Shown: positions 46,507-55,296 of the stretch, one piece after another
Numbering within the stretch: the stretch's first letter is position 1
Layout: each line of letters starts with the position of its first letter
NCBI RefSeq assembly: GCF_002770595.1
Contig: NZ_CP022986.1
Location: forward strand, 496,001 to 560,000
Direction of reading: 5' to 3'
From: Chryseobacterium camelliae
GTDB lineage: Bacteria > Bacteroidota > Bacteroidia > Flavobacteriales > Weeksellaceae
DNA: 64,000 nucleotides
The notes under the pieces: model-generated
Database searches by the model: none
What the model was told of the DNA's origin: nothing
The model's input: only the letters and a program-made list of their open reading frames with translations
Position numbers and translations under genes: made by a program

Positions 46507-46652
46507 AAACAAATTATTACAATGATCATCAGGCCCTTAGCAGGAAGCCTGAAAATTATTTATTTTCCATTTTAATTAACGGGCTAATTTACGAAAAAAT
46601 TACCGATTTTTGGCTCAGAATTTGTCTTAAAATTATTAAAAATTCATAAAAA

Positions 46653-46967
46653 ATGAGCGTACTGAGCATCACCTTTCACTGCACTAAAAATAATCTTGAG
46701 GAATGGGAAAATTATATGGATGATACCCTTGCCCTGATGGCAGAAAACCTGATGGACGTTAACCAATATATCCTGTCTGAAGTAGGAAGTGATTATATTG
46801 AAGACGGAAAAAACTATAACCTTCTCCTGGTGTTTGATACTGATGTACTGAGGACTGATTTTATGGAAAGTGAGCTGCTCAATATTACGGAAAGGATAGA
46901 GACCAGGTTCGGGCAGGAAGTTATGATTTTTAATACATTCCTGAACCCGAGGATCAACAAACTGTAA
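46653..46967 (+). CDS. DUF4286 family protein
   Basis: 104 residues, cytosolic. The sequence (VLSITFHCTKNNLEEWENYMDDTL, LMDVNQYILSEVGSDY, NLLLVFDTDVLRTDFMESEL, IETRFGQEVMIFNTFLNP) is that of the DUF4286 family of Bacteroidota, probably a ferredoxin-like fold. Its function is unknown. It diverges from gyrA and ends at a bidirectional terminator. Confidence 0.85.
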   Translation: MSVLSITFHCTKNNLEEWENYMDDTLALMAENLMDVNQYILSEVGSDYIEDGKNYNLLLVFDTDVLRTDFMESELLNITERIETRFGQEVMIFNTFLNPRINKL

Positions 46968-46988
46968 AACCTGTATCAGATAAAAAAA

Positions 46989-47014
46989 GCTGCACCGGTA
47001 TGAATCGGTGCAGC
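46989..47014. terminator. Bidirectional terminator
   Basis: 9-bp arms GCTGCACCG/CGGTGCAGC with an 8-nt loop, flanked by an A run on the left and T-rich sequence on the right. Confidence 0.85.
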
Positions 47015-47017
47015 ATT

Positions 47018-47170
47018 TTAGCGTGGTCCGGGCGGATGCGGATGCGCAGGAAGCCCTCTTTCATGCGGAGGAACCGGCGGTTTACCATGTGGCGGACGCG
47101 GCGGTGCGGCACAGGATCCAACGGCAAAGATCACAACCGCTAAAACAGACATTTTTGTTAACTTTTTCAT
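47018..47170 (-). CDS. Small proline/histidine-rich lipoprotein (paralogue 1)
   Basis: A 50-residue protein starting at the ATG at 47170 (MKKLTKMSVLAVVIFAVGSC). The signal peptide ends in lipobox AVGSC; the mature peptide is only about 31 residues, starting CAAPPRPPHGKPPVPPHERG, with ten or more prolines and four histidines. It probably sits as a flexible lipid-anchored peptide in the envelope; His-Pro runs could bind metals. A second gene of the same design lies 96 bp upstream on the same strand. Confidence 0.7.
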   Translation of the reverse strand: MKKLTKMSVLAVVIFAVGSCAAPPRPPHGKPPVPPHERGLPAHPHPPGPR

Positions 47171-47232
47171 AGGTATTACATTTGTTCCTTTCTGACAGAT
47201 CAACACTGATGCCAAAAACAGAAGTATAAAAA

Positions 47233-47256
47233 AGCACCAGCTGTACAGCTGGTGCT
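47233..47256 (-). terminator. Perfect palindrome, terminator of the second small lipoprotein gene
   Basis: A 24-bp perfect palindrome (arms AGCACCAGCTG/CAGCTGGTGCT) with a T run on the minus strand. Confidence 0.8.
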
Positions 47257-47266
47257 AACTTTTTGA

Positions 47267-47464
47267 TTACCGGTGCCTGTGATGCCCCGGAGGATGATGC
47301 CCTCTCGGCGGACCCGGATGCCTGTGCCATTTCTTATGCATATGCTTGCGGTGCCCGGGAGGTGGTCCACGATGCGGACGTGGCGGTGGCGCGACACATG
47401 ATGCCATCATCAGGACGACGATCATCATACTGATCATTTTCATTAAACCTTTCATTATTTTCAT
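47267..47464 (-). CDS. Small proline/histidine-rich lipoprotein (paralogue 2)
   Basis: 65 residues. A Met-rich signal peptide (MKIMKGLMKMISMMIVVLMM) ends in lipobox MMASC, then CVAPPPRPHRGPPPGHRK and a tail of repeated His, Pro, Gly and Arg ending HHPPGHHRHR. About 11 histidines in 42 mature residues suggest metal binding; the tail is disordered and basic. The start could be either of several early Mets. It shares its design (SC-A-PP-RP) with the downstream gene at 47018 and is a tandem duplicate in outline. Confidence 0.7.
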   Translation of the reverse strand: MKIMKGLMKMISMMIVVLMMASCVAPPPRPHRGPPPGHRKHMHKKWHRHPGPPRGHHPPGHHRHR

Positions 47465-47878
47465 TTTTCAAATTCAGCGTAGATAGGATCAAGGGTGATG
47501 CCAAAGATGTTTAATTGTACATTGTATGCTGTAAAATGTACAATGTAAAAAGTAAAATGTATTTATGTATCTTGTCGGATTAACATGGCCAGTAATGCTT
47601 CATTTCTTCAGGATTCTGAGGTAATTTTCAATTTAGGTAACAGTCCGGCACAGTTTTATGGCATGGATCTTAACCGTATCCGGATGGCATTTTATTGTTA
47701 ACCGTATTTTCCTTATTCTTTTTTGAACTGATGCTGAATCACGATCAGGGTGTACAGCATTTGATCACGGCAATTTCCGGCATAAAAGAAATTTATAGAC
47801 CGCGTTTACGGGCAAACAGATTAATTGTTCTATATTCGTTCAAAATTAATTTTAAATCTAAAATAACAGGACACAATA
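47465..47878. other. 414-bp intergenic region with one repeat element
   Basis: At 47514-47544 it has a tandem/inverted repeat (ATTGTACATT, 47514-47523, with AATGTACAAT, 47535-47544), then TGTAAAA-type repeats to about 47560. The rest shows no convincing gene. TATATTCG at 47831-47838 is one mismatch from a -7 box and may be the promoter of the following lipoprotein. Confidence 0.5.
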
Positions 47879-48442
47879 ATGAAAGCACTCTTCTACTCTT
47901 TCTGTACTTTTTTAGCCCTTGTAAGTTGTAACAACAATAAACCCGAGGCGGCCAATGCGAAGGCTGAAATTTCAAGAAAGGTCAACCAGCTCTATACGGT
48001 ATACGGAAAATCCGGGAAAGATATTTATTCACAACCTGTGCCAGGTGACTTATTTACGTCTGATCTTAGCAGAATGCTGGACCAGTCTATTGAAATCTCC
48101 AAAACAGATATCGAACGGGTTAAAAATAGCCTTCATCCTGAAGATAAGCCATTGCTGCTTGAAGGACCTTTATTTACAGGACTTTATGAAGGGTTTACTT
48201 CCTATCATATTCAGTCTATCGATGTTTCCGAAAGTATTCCTTCCGTATATACTGCAAAAGTGCAAGTGGAAATGGAAAATTCAGAAGTTTCCCCAACTGT
48301 GAAATGGACAGATACCGTATTGTTAACCGACGGACCGGATACCGAATGGAAGGTGGACAACATCAACTTCGACAGTATCGGCAGCAGTACCGACCTTAAA
48401 ACTGAACTTAAGAATTTTATTGAAGCTGCAAAAGCGAATTAA
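47879..48442 (+). CDS. Lipoprotein of unknown function
   Basis: 187 residues. Lipoprotein signal peptide with lipobox ALVSC (Cys17), then NNNKPEAANAKAEISRKVNQLYTVYGK, DLFTSDLSRMLDQSIEISKTDIERVKN and SVYTAKVQVEMENSEVSPTVKWTDTVLLTDGPDTEWKVDNINFD. The order - short helical start, Ser/Asp-rich helices, then a beta-sheet end with xWKVDNI - resembles DUF3828-type periplasmic proteins, but I am not certain. It is monocistronic and ends at a strong palindromic terminator. Confidence 0.7.
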   Translation: MKALFYSFCTFLALVSCNNNKPEAANAKAEISRKVNQLYTVYGKSGKDIYSQPVPGDLFTSDLSRMLDQSIEISKTDIERVKNSLHPEDKPLLLEGPLFTGLYEGFTSYHIQSIDVSESIPSVYTAKVQVEMENSEVSPTVKWTDTVLLTDGPDTEWKVDNINFDSIGSSTDLKTELKNFIEAAKAN

Positions 48443-48460
48443 AATTCATTCATCATAAAA

Positions 48461-48490
48461 AAGGCTGCTTTGAAATTTCAAAGCAGCCTT
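48461..48490. terminator. Perfect 30-bp palindromic terminator
   Basis: 15-bp arms meeting without a loop (48461-48475 and 48476-48490), with an A run before and a T run after. It serves the lipoprotein gene (+) and the small peptide gene (-). Confidence 0.88.
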
Positions 48491-48497
48491 TTATTTT

Positions 48498-48632
48498 TTA
48501 AGGACACTGGACGATATGCGCTTCACTGCATACCAGCTTGTTGAGCCTTTCACAAAATACACAGTATTTCTTCGGTTCGCCTCCATATACGGATTTCAAT
48601 TGTGCTTTGTTAAGCTTTTTCAGATTTTTCAT
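48498..48632 (-). CDS. Small double-glycine leader peptide (bacteriocin-like)
   Basis: A 44-residue peptide too short for usual gene calling. It begins MKNLKKLNKAQLKSVYGG, a double-glycine leader with conserved Lys/Leu spacing and Gly17-Gly18, then EPKKYCVFCERLNKLVCSEA and a short tail ending VQCP. The mature 26-residue part has four Cys (Cys24, Cys27, Cys35, Cys43), suited to disulfides or metal. Such leaders are cut by C39-peptidase ABC exporters; none is in this window. Many short proteins of this type are known in Chryseobacterium genomes, but their activity is not established. It stands alone between a terminator and uvrA. Confidence 0.75.
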   Translation of the reverse strand: MKNLKKLNKAQLKSVYGGEPKKYCVFCERLNKLVCSEAHIVQCP

Positions 48633-48738
48633 AGGTTTTGATTGAATGATTTGTATCTGTTAAACGAAAATTATATCTAATTATTGTTTTTAAAATTTAA
48701 ATTATCATCAAAACACAATTTTAAAATTAAAATAAGAA

Positions 48739-48760
48739 AGCTCAACCTGTACGTTGAGCT
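48739..48760 (-). terminator. Terminator of uvrA
   Basis: 8-bp arms AGCTCAAC/GTTGAGCT with a 6-nt loop and T-rich sequence on the minus strand, 25 bp after the uvrA stop. Confidence 0.65.
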
Positions 48761-48784
48761 CTTATAATTTTTAGGAAAAATAAT

Positions 48785-51613
48785 CTACAGTTCCCTTTTC
48801 AAAAATTTCCCCGTAAGGCTTTTCTTTGATTTTATAATTTCTTCCGGGGTTCCCTGCACCACAATCTGTCCGCCGTGCTTTCCGCCTTCGGGGCCTACAT
48901 CAATAATATGGTCTGCCAGTTTAATTACATCCATATTATGTTCAATGATGATGAATGAATTCCCTAAGGATACCAGCTGATTGATGGCGTCCATCAGGAT
49001 CTTCACATCCTCAAAATGAAGCCCTGTGGTAGGTTCATCCAGGATGTACAGCGTATTCCCGGTCTGGCGCTTGGCCAGTTCCGTAGCCAGCTTGATCCTC
49101 TGTGCTTCCCCACCGGATAATGTGGTTGACTGCTGTCCTAAAGTAATGTATCCTAAACCGACATCCTGCAAGGTTTTTACCCTGGCAAAAATCTTCGGAA
49201 TCGGCTGGAAGAATTCTACGGCTTCATCAATGGTCATATCCAGGACGTCAGAAATTGACTTTCCTTTATACCGCACTTCCAGGGTTTCCCTGTTGAATCG
49301 TTTTCCGTTGCAGGTTTCACAATGCACATATACATCCGGCAAGAAGTTCATTTCAATCACTTTCAGTCCGCCGCCCTGACAGGTTTCGCATCTTCCCCCT
49401 TTTACATTGAAAGAGAATCTTCCCGGTTTGTATCCCCGGATTTTACTTTCCGGAAGCTCCGAGAACAGGTTTCTTATATCGGTAAACATTCCGGTATAGG
49501 TTGCCGGATTGGAACGCGGGGTCCTTCCGATCGGGGTCTGGTCTACGTCTACGATTTTGTCAATATGCTCCAATCCTTCTATAGATTTGTACGGCAACGG
49601 TTCCTGTACCGCACGGTAAAAATGTTTATTGAGGATCGGATAAAGTGTACCGTTAATAAGGGATGATTTGCCGCTTCCTGAAATTCCAGTTACCACCACC
49701 AGTTTACCCAAAGGAACATTCAGGGTAACATTCTTAAGGTTGTTTCCGCTTGCTCCTTTCAGAATGATATGCTTGCCGCTTCCTGCTCTCCTCTCCGCAG
49801 GAATTTCTATTTTCCTTTTTCCATTGATGTACTGAGCCGTGATGGTATCTGCCTTCACAAGATCCTTCGGTTTACCCTGCCACAGGATTTCACCACCGAA
49901 TTTACCCGCTCTCGGACCTACATCCAGCACCTCATCAGCTTCCAGAATCATATCTTTATCATGTTCTACGACCAGAACTGAGTTTCCAATATCCCGGAGA
50001 TTCTTCAGGGAATTGATCAGGCGCTCGTTGTCTCTCTGGTGCAGCCCGATGCTCGGTTCATCAAGAATGTACAGTACGTTTACGAGTTGGGAACCAATCT
50101 GCGTTGCCAGACGGATCCTCTGGGACTCTCCTCCGGAAAGGGTCCTGGAGCTTCTGCTTAGACTGAGGTAATCCAATCCGACATCAAGAAGGAACTGGAG
50201 TCTGGTTTCAATCTCTTTCAGGATTTCATGAGCAATGATCTGTTTTTTCTCGGAAAACGTCCCTTTGATATCGCTCAGCCATTCTTTAAGGTCCGAAAGG
50301 CTCAGCGCATTCACTTCAGCAATATTTTTACCGTCGATCTTGAAGCTCAGGCTCGATGCCTGCAGACGCGTACCTTTGCATTCAGGACAGGTTTCTTCTG
50401 TGGTAAAATGCCTTTCCAGCATCACAGCTTCATAGGAATCTTTTTCGTCGATAATTTCTTCCATGAAAGAAATAAGGCCATCGAAACTGATTTTGATTTT
50501 TTTAGTAATGCCTGCATACTTCAGGTCTTTGTTAAATTCTTTATGGCATCCATTGTAGATATAATCCAATGCTTCTTCCGGAATATCCTGAATAGGCGTA
50601 GCCAGTCCAAGCCCGAAAATTTCAAGGATATTTTTAACCTGCGTAAGGATCCATTTATTGGATTTGATATCCTCCAGCGGAAGCAATCCTCCCTGGTTAA
50701 CGGATAATTTAGGATTGTCTACGAAATAATCGGTATTGATCTTCTTGATTGTTCCCAAACCTTTGCAGGAAGGGCAGCTTCCCTTAGGCGAGTTGAATGA
50801 AAAGGTATTCGGCTCCGGCAGCGCCAGTGAATGACCTGTTTCTGCATCCATCAGGTTTTTGGAAAAATATTCAATATCGCTGCTTCCCAGTTTCTGGATC
50901 CCGATAATTCCTTCACCCATATCCATCGCCGTGCGCAATGACTTTTCCATTCTGGCTTCGGAAGCGCTTTCCCCTATAATCCAGCGGTCGATCACAATAT
51001 CGATATCATGGGTTTTATAACGGTCGAGTTTCAGGTCATATTCGATATCCTGAAGTTCGCCGTCAATTCTAGCCTGCCCATACCCTTTTTTAGCCATCTG
51101 TACGAACAGCTCATGGTAGTGCCCTTTCCTGGAACGGATCACAGGAGCCATCAGCATGATCTTTTCTCCCTGATAGTTTTCTTTAATAGCATCGAGGATC
51201 TGGTCTTCCGTATAACTGACCAGTTTTTTCCCTGTAGACAGAGAATATGCATCCGAGACTCTCGCAAAAAGCAATCTCAGGAAGTCATACAGTTCTGTAA
51301 CGGTTCCTACGGTAGATCTCGGGTTTTTATTGGTTGTCTTTTGCTCAATGGCAATCACCGGGGAAAGCCCTTCGATCTTATCTACGTCAGGACGCTCGAG
51401 ACCGCCTAAGAACTGCCGTGCATAGGCAGAGAATGTTTCGATATACCGGCGCTGCCCTTCGGCAAAAATAGTATCAAATGCCAATGATGATTTCCCGCTT
51501 CCCGATAGTCCGGTAATGACTACCAGCTCATTGCGGGGGATTTTCACATTGATATTTTTCAGGTTGTGTTCACGGGCTCCGTAAACTTCAATATATTCTG
51601 TTGATTTGCTCAT
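48785..51613 (-). CDS. uvrA: UvrABC excinuclease subunit A
   Basis: 942 residues. Two ABC ATPase halves: Walker [15 protein letters not shown] (near 34) and [13 protein letters not shown] (near 640); signature motifs [14 protein letters not shown] and [15 protein letters not shown]. Zinc modules: CPSCKGLG and CPECKGTR in the first half, CETCQGGG and CETCNGKR in the second. UvrA with UvrB searches DNA for bulky lesions in nucleotide excision repair. Length is normal. It is monocistronic. Confidence 0.97.
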   Translation of the reverse strand: MSKSTEYIEVYGAREHNLKNINVKIPRNELVVITGLSGSGKSSLAFDTIFAEGQRRYIETFSAYARQFLGGLERPDVDKIEGLSPVIAIEQKTTNKNPRSTVGTVTELYDFLRLLFARVSDAYSLSTGKKLVSYTEDQILDAIKENYQGEKIMLMAPVIRSRKGHYHELFVQMAKKGYGQARIDGELQDIEYDLKLDRYKTHDIDIVIDRWIIGESASEARMEKSLRTAMDMGEGIIGIQKLGSSDIEYFSKNLMDAETGHSLALPEPNTFSFNSPKGSCPSCKGLGTIKKINTDYFVDNPKLSVNQGGLLPLEDIKSNKWILTQVKNILEIFGLGLATPIQDIPEEALDYIYNGCHKEFNKDLKYAGITKKIKISFDGLISFMEEIIDEKDSYEAVMLERHFTTEETCPECKGTRLQASSLSFKIDGKNIAEVNALSLSDLKEWLSDIKGTFSEKKQIIAHEILKEIETRLQFLLDVGLDYLSLSRSSRTLSGGESQRIRLATQIGSQLVNVLYILDEPSIGLHQRDNERLINSLKNLRDIGNSVLVVEHDKDMILEADEVLDVGPRAGKFGGEILWQGKPKDLVKADTITAQYINGKRKIEIPAERRAGSGKHIILKGASGNNLKNVTLNVPLGKLVVVTGISGSGKSSLINGTLYPILNKHFYRAVQEPLPYKSIEGLEHIDKIVDVDQTPIGRTPRSNPATYTGMFTDIRNLFSELPESKIRGYKPGRFSFNVKGGRCETCQGGGLKVIEMNFLPDVYVHCETCNGKRFNRETLEVRYKGKSISDVLDMTIDEAVEFFQPIPKIFARVKTLQDVGLGYITLGQQSTTLSGGEAQRIKLATELAKRQTGNTLYILDEPTTGLHFEDVKILMDAINQLVSLGNSFIIIEHNMDVIKLADHIIDVGPEGGKHGGQIVVQGTPEEIIKSKKSLTGKFLKREL

Positions 51614-51779
51614 AATTTGTGGCGATCTTACCTTAAAATCACGCAGCGCAAAATTACGGATTTTTTATGGAATCTTTTGTGTTAAAAACCGTTATGAATT
51701 AAAGCCATTAATACATTCTATGGCCGTATTGTCTGCTGCTGTTCAAAGGGGAAAATATCATTGAGCATTCAAAAAAAAT

Positions 51780-51798
51780 GCCGGTGAAAATCACCGGC
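51780..51798 (-). terminator. Terminator of the DUF3829 lipoprotein gene
   Basis: 8-bp arms GCCGGTGA/TCACCGGC with a 3-nt loop and eight T on the minus strand; it ends the tssE-tssF-DUF3829 operon. The rest of the 51614-51779 gap shows nothing. Confidence 0.85.
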
Positions 51799-51816
51799 CC
51801 TATTTTTTTAAATGTG

Positions 51817-52743
51817 CTATTTTACAAAGATGTTGTAAGAATTCAGTACGGCATCATAAGCATAGCCAATACTCTGGATATCACTATCCGAAATCTTTCC
51901 TGAATCCTTGGCATTTCTCATCAGTCTCCTGTACGTATCCAGGAAGCTCTCGGCATTCTTGTTGACACTTTCAAAATTACTTTTTTTGTGGGTATACATA
52001 GTATTGCTTACCTTAAAATCCAGTTTGGAGTTCTGCTCAACAGCGGCAGCCAGTTCATCATACTTCTTCTGGGCTTCTGCGGCATTGAAATCGGTTTCAT
52101 GCTGCTTGTTCAGGGTGTCATATGCACTGTCCAGTGCATTCATCACTTTTTTGGAAGAGATAATGTACTCCTTCATCGGATGATCTTTCAGGATGGTTTC
52201 CTCAGCAGCATCCGTTGCAGGCTTGATATTGGTGATAATACGTTCTCCTGTTTCAAACAGTACCTGTGCTTCAGCCTGGATTTCCTGGTTGAGCGTTTCG
52301 GCCTTTGCTCCTTTGTCATCCTTGAAGTCTTCGGCACTCATATAAGATTTGAGCTCCTCAAACTTCTTGTCGATGCTTTCCTTTTTAGCTTTGTAGGTCT
52401 GGAAATCCTTTTCGATGGCAGCTCTGTTTTTATCAAATCCGGAAGGCACATCTTTGATTTTACTAATGGCATAGTCTACGGACCCGGTTACCATCGGCAT
52501 GATCAGTACGTCTCCGCCTTTGGCTTTCGTCACGGCGGCATCAGCATATTTCATGATGCTTTCCACACGATCAGAGGTCATTTTGTAAGAATCGAGGAAA
52601 TCATTATTGAAACCTATGACGGCATCCGCTTCATTTTTCCCTCCGTTGAGGACCGTACTCCCCAATTTTCCGATTTCTTTTTTACAGCTTACCGGCACAG
52701 CGCTCAGCGACAGTGCTACAGCAAGCATCATTAATTTTTTCAT
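51817..52743 (-). CDS. DUF3829 lipoprotein, in T6SS context
   Basis: 308 residues. Lipoprotein signal (LSAVPVSC, Cys20), then a mostly helical mature part: FNNDFLDSYKMTSDRVESIMKYADAAVTKA, NRAAIEKDFQTYKAKKESIDKKFEELKSYM and KVMNALDSAYDTLNKQHETDFNAAEAQKKYDELAAAVEQN. These match the DUF3829 (YiiG-like) family. It is 29 bp after tssF in the same direction, so it may anchor the secretion apparatus to the outer membrane, the job of TssJ/TssQ-type lipoproteins. That role is inferred from position. Confidence 0.8.
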   Translation of the reverse strand: MKKLMMLAVALSLSAVPVSCKKEIGKLGSTVLNGGKNEADAVIGFNNDFLDSYKMTSDRVESIMKYADAAVTKAKGGDVLIMPMVTGSVDYAISKIKDVPSGFDKNRAAIEKDFQTYKAKKESIDKKFEELKSYMSAEDFKDDKGAKAETLNQEIQAEAQVLFETGERIITNIKPATDAAEETILKDHPMKEYIISSKKVMNALDSAYDTLNKQHETDFNAAEAQKKYDELAAAVEQNSKLDFKVSNTMYTHKKSNFESVNKNAESFLDTYRRLMRNAKDSGKISDSDIQSIGYAYDAVLNSYNIFVK

Positions 52744-52772
52744 ATGTGATATTTAGGTTGAAATTCTGTTTT

Positions 52773-54647
52773 TTACAATTCCGCGTCCTCATTGGAAACG
52801 GTAACGCGGTATTCAATTCCGTCAATGGCTTTGGAAACGATCTGGTTTCGCAAAATATGGGCCATATTTTCCCAGTAGGCCCTCCCGTAAAAGGTATAGT
52901 TCTGTGGGATGATTTCAACCTCCACAGTCCTGATAAATCCTTCCTTGGGTTTATTACTGATCATGGTGCCTCTCTTTACGCGTACTTCCTTTAGCTCATC
53001 TTTCAGCATCATCCTGCAATAGCTTTTCACATCTTCCAGGGAAATGATTTTGTCCCTTGTGGTCAGCGCGTACCGGTAGGCCTGAATACTGTCTGAACCT
53101 TTCTGTTCTTCGGCGCCTCCTATGGTTTCCGTAAGAAGTACCAGGGACTGGGATTTCAGCTGGTTGGAGAGTTCCGTTCCCGGGCGCATATGGTTGGCAA
53201 GGGTACAGTGCGTTATCCAGAATGCAGCATAAGTATGGTCTGTTTTTTCTACGGGTTCCATGATCACATAATTCAGTTCCTGCCTGATGTTTCTTTTGGC
53301 ATTGTTCACTTTCTGGACCATGGATTTCATTTTATCTGACATTTCGCTCAGAATGCCTTTTACATTATCCCGGTTCAGGAGTGAAAAAGCGGCGATTTCA
53401 TCCCGCGTCAGTTCAAGGACGTTCGCAATCATATCCACAGCATTCCTGTTGGTAAAACGTTCCATTCCGCCCTTTCTTACGGTATACAACCCTTTGCTGA
53501 GCTGGTCTCCCGGCGTGAATGGAATTTCCTTGTACTTCCTCCCTTCTCCGTCCTGCACTTCGTCTACATACAAAAAATGTTCGCCTTCATCTGTCACCAG
53601 CGGAATATTATTGCCCATGATATCCAGGCTGTATTCCGTTTTCTTCCAGCCACGGTTATAGACCGGGAAAGCATTCAGTACAAAAGAGAAATTATCCAGG
53701 ATTTCGGCGGAGAACTGCGGCGGAAATTCAAATGTCAACCACAGGTAGCGTTTTCCTTCCAGGTATTTCAGTATCTCGTCTTTATAATCGAGGAAATCCA
53801 GATTCTGCGGAAGGGCTCCTGCTTCTGAAATCAGGCTGTCTGAGATTCCGGTTATTTCTATGAATTTATGACGGTAAATGCTCTGGATGTCCTGAACGGT
53901 CTTTACCCTGATGGACTGCTCGTGGAACATCTGCTCATAGCCTTCTGCCTGCTGGCCTTTAAGGTAGGTGATGCCTTCCTTCACAAAGAGCGGATTTCCG
54001 TTAGCCGTTACCGTGAGATACGGAAGCAGCCTGTAGACAAAATCGAGGTGTTCAAAAGCCGGGTTTGAGCAGAATATACTGAGCGATTTGGGAAAGTTTT
54101 CACTGATGTATTTAGACGCATCGATCCCTATCGTTACCTTTCGGTAATCCTCAGGCCTGCCCTGGAACCTTGCGACAGGAATTTTATTCAGCCGTTCATC
54201 GATACTGTAACAGGTATTGCCTACAAACATTACAGCCGTCTGCATTTTATGGATCCTGACATTGCCTACCGGCGTAAAAGGAATATTGATCTGCTTATCT
54301 GATTCTGATTTTATGGTGGATGTCATCTGCTTCCTGAAAAAGAATTCCGTATGCTCCAGCAAAATCTCCGAAGATTCCTGCGGATGGGTAAAAGCTACGG
54401 CATGGGCCGGAAGCGGATGGGTATAGATGGATGGCGTAAGAAGCTTGGCCATCTTTTCCAGGATCCGTGCATTGACGGTCTGGATCTCATTATTGGCCTT
54501 AAAGACTTCGGTGCTGAATGCATCAATAAGCAGTTTGACAAAGGGATCCAGAGACTGCGGGCTTTTCAGCCCCCATACTTTGGTGGCATTCTGAAGCATT
54601 CTGGCTTTTACAGATTCTTTGGAATAGATATTCTGATCTAAATTCAT
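52773..54647 (-). CDS. tssF: T6SS baseplate subunit TssF-like
   Basis: 624 residues. Recognisable by YSKESVKARMLQNATKVWG, QSLDPFVKLLIDAFSTEVFKANNEI, LEKMAKLLTPSIYTHPLPAHAVAFTHP (the conserved L-x-P-H-x-x-P-H-A-like region of TssF), followed by FFFRKQ and FTPVGNVRIHKM and long beta-rich parts (FAFVL-type FSFVLNAFPVYNRGWKK, FTPGDQLSKGLYTVRKGGMERF). It forms baseplate wedges with TssE, TssG and TssK in the cytoplasm. It follows tssE by 24 bp. The remaining T6SS genes (tssB, C, D, G, H, I, K, N-R) are absent from this window. Confidence 0.8.
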   Translation of the reverse strand: MNLDQNIYSKESVKARMLQNATKVWGLKSPQSLDPFVKLLIDAFSTEVFKANNEIQTVNARILEKMAKLLTPSIYTHPLPAHAVAFTHPQESSEILLEHTEFFFRKQMTSTIKSESDKQINIPFTPVGNVRIHKMQTAVMFVGNTCYSIDERLNKIPVARFQGRPEDYRKVTIGIDASKYISENFPKSLSIFCSNPAFEHLDFVYRLLPYLTVTANGNPLFVKEGITYLKGQQAEGYEQMFHEQSIRVKTVQDIQSIYRHKFIEITGISDSLISEAGALPQNLDFLDYKDEILKYLEGKRYLWLTFEFPPQFSAEILDNFSFVLNAFPVYNRGWKKTEYSLDIMGNNIPLVTDEGEHFLYVDEVQDGEGRKYKEIPFTPGDQLSKGLYTVRKGGMERFTNRNAVDMIANVLELTRDEIAAFSLLNRDNVKGILSEMSDKMKSMVQKVNNAKRNIRQELNYVIMEPVEKTDHTYAAFWITHCTLANHMRPGTELSNQLKSQSLVLLTETIGGAEEQKGSDSIQAYRYALTTRDKIISLEDVKSYCRMMLKDELKEVRVKRGTMISNKPKEGFIRTVEVEIIPQNYTFYGRAYWENMAHILRNQIVSKAIDGIEYRVTVSNEDAEL

Positions 54648-54671
54648 ATCAATATTAAATGTGGTGGAATA

Positions 54672-55112
54672 TTAATCGATGGACATCGGGCTCAGGAACA
54701 GCTCGGTGGAAAAAGTAAAGCGTTCGCCACTGGACTCCATTTTGGCATTGATCGCAATTTTCACTTTCTTCTTGATCTCCGTATGCTCTTTGGTATCGTA
54801 GTTATGCTCTACAAACTGGATATGGGCATCAATCTGGGGCTGAACGATCCGGGGTTCATATTCCTGGATCTGCCGTTTAAGGCTTTTCACAAAGATGCTT
54901 TCCCAGGTCGCACTGGTCACTCCGTTATCAAACTCGAGGTTCCATACATCATTGCCGTAATTTTCATCATACCTGTTCTCCCCCTTCTTGGTAGTGATGA
55001 GCAGCATAATGTTATGGGCAATGCTTTCGCCCATGTCGCAGGTATCTATGCTGCCGCCTTCCGTCATCAGGGTAGACGGTACAAAAGGCATTCTGTAATT
55101 GGGTGTGTCCAT
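54672..55112 (-). CDS. tssE: T6SS baseplate subunit TssE / GPW-gp25 family
   Basis: 146 residues. The gp25-like core is SIAHNIMLLITTKKGENRYDENYGNDVWNLEFDNG, with Glu-Asn-Arg and the Tyr/Gly pattern that packs on the sheath, followed by helices (WESIFVKSLKRQIQEYEPRI). It initiates sheath assembly in phage tails and in T6SS. The neighbour TssF shows this is a T6SS rather than a phage tail. First gene of the operon; no clear TAnnTTTG box lies upstream. Confidence 0.8.
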   Translation of the reverse strand: MDTPNYRMPFVPSTLMTEGGSIDTCDMGESIAHNIMLLITTKKGENRYDENYGNDVWNLEFDNGVTSATWESIFVKSLKRQIQEYEPRIVQPQIDAHIQFVEHNYDTKEHTEIKKKVKIAINAKMESSGERFTFSTELFLSPMSID

Positions 55113-55296
55113 AAACTGTGTCTTTATTGGTATATCATAGCAAAATGGAATACCAAGTTAAGCAAATTCGGATAATTAAAGAAACAGATAAGCCAATATT
55201 CTTTGATACATCCATCATTTGTACCACAAATACCACATCCTCAGAATAGCTGGTACTATACTTGTTCTGAGAATCTGCAAATCTAAAACTATTACT

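Noticed and set aside
47585..47701. A 38-residue plus-strand frame (MASNASFLQDSEVIF...)
   Set aside because: No family, ribosome-site or promoter support, and it lies in a repeat-rich gap.
54672..55112. Phage tail remnant (gp25-like protein)
   Set aside because: The next gene is TssF-like and no phage structural, lysis or integrase gene is present.
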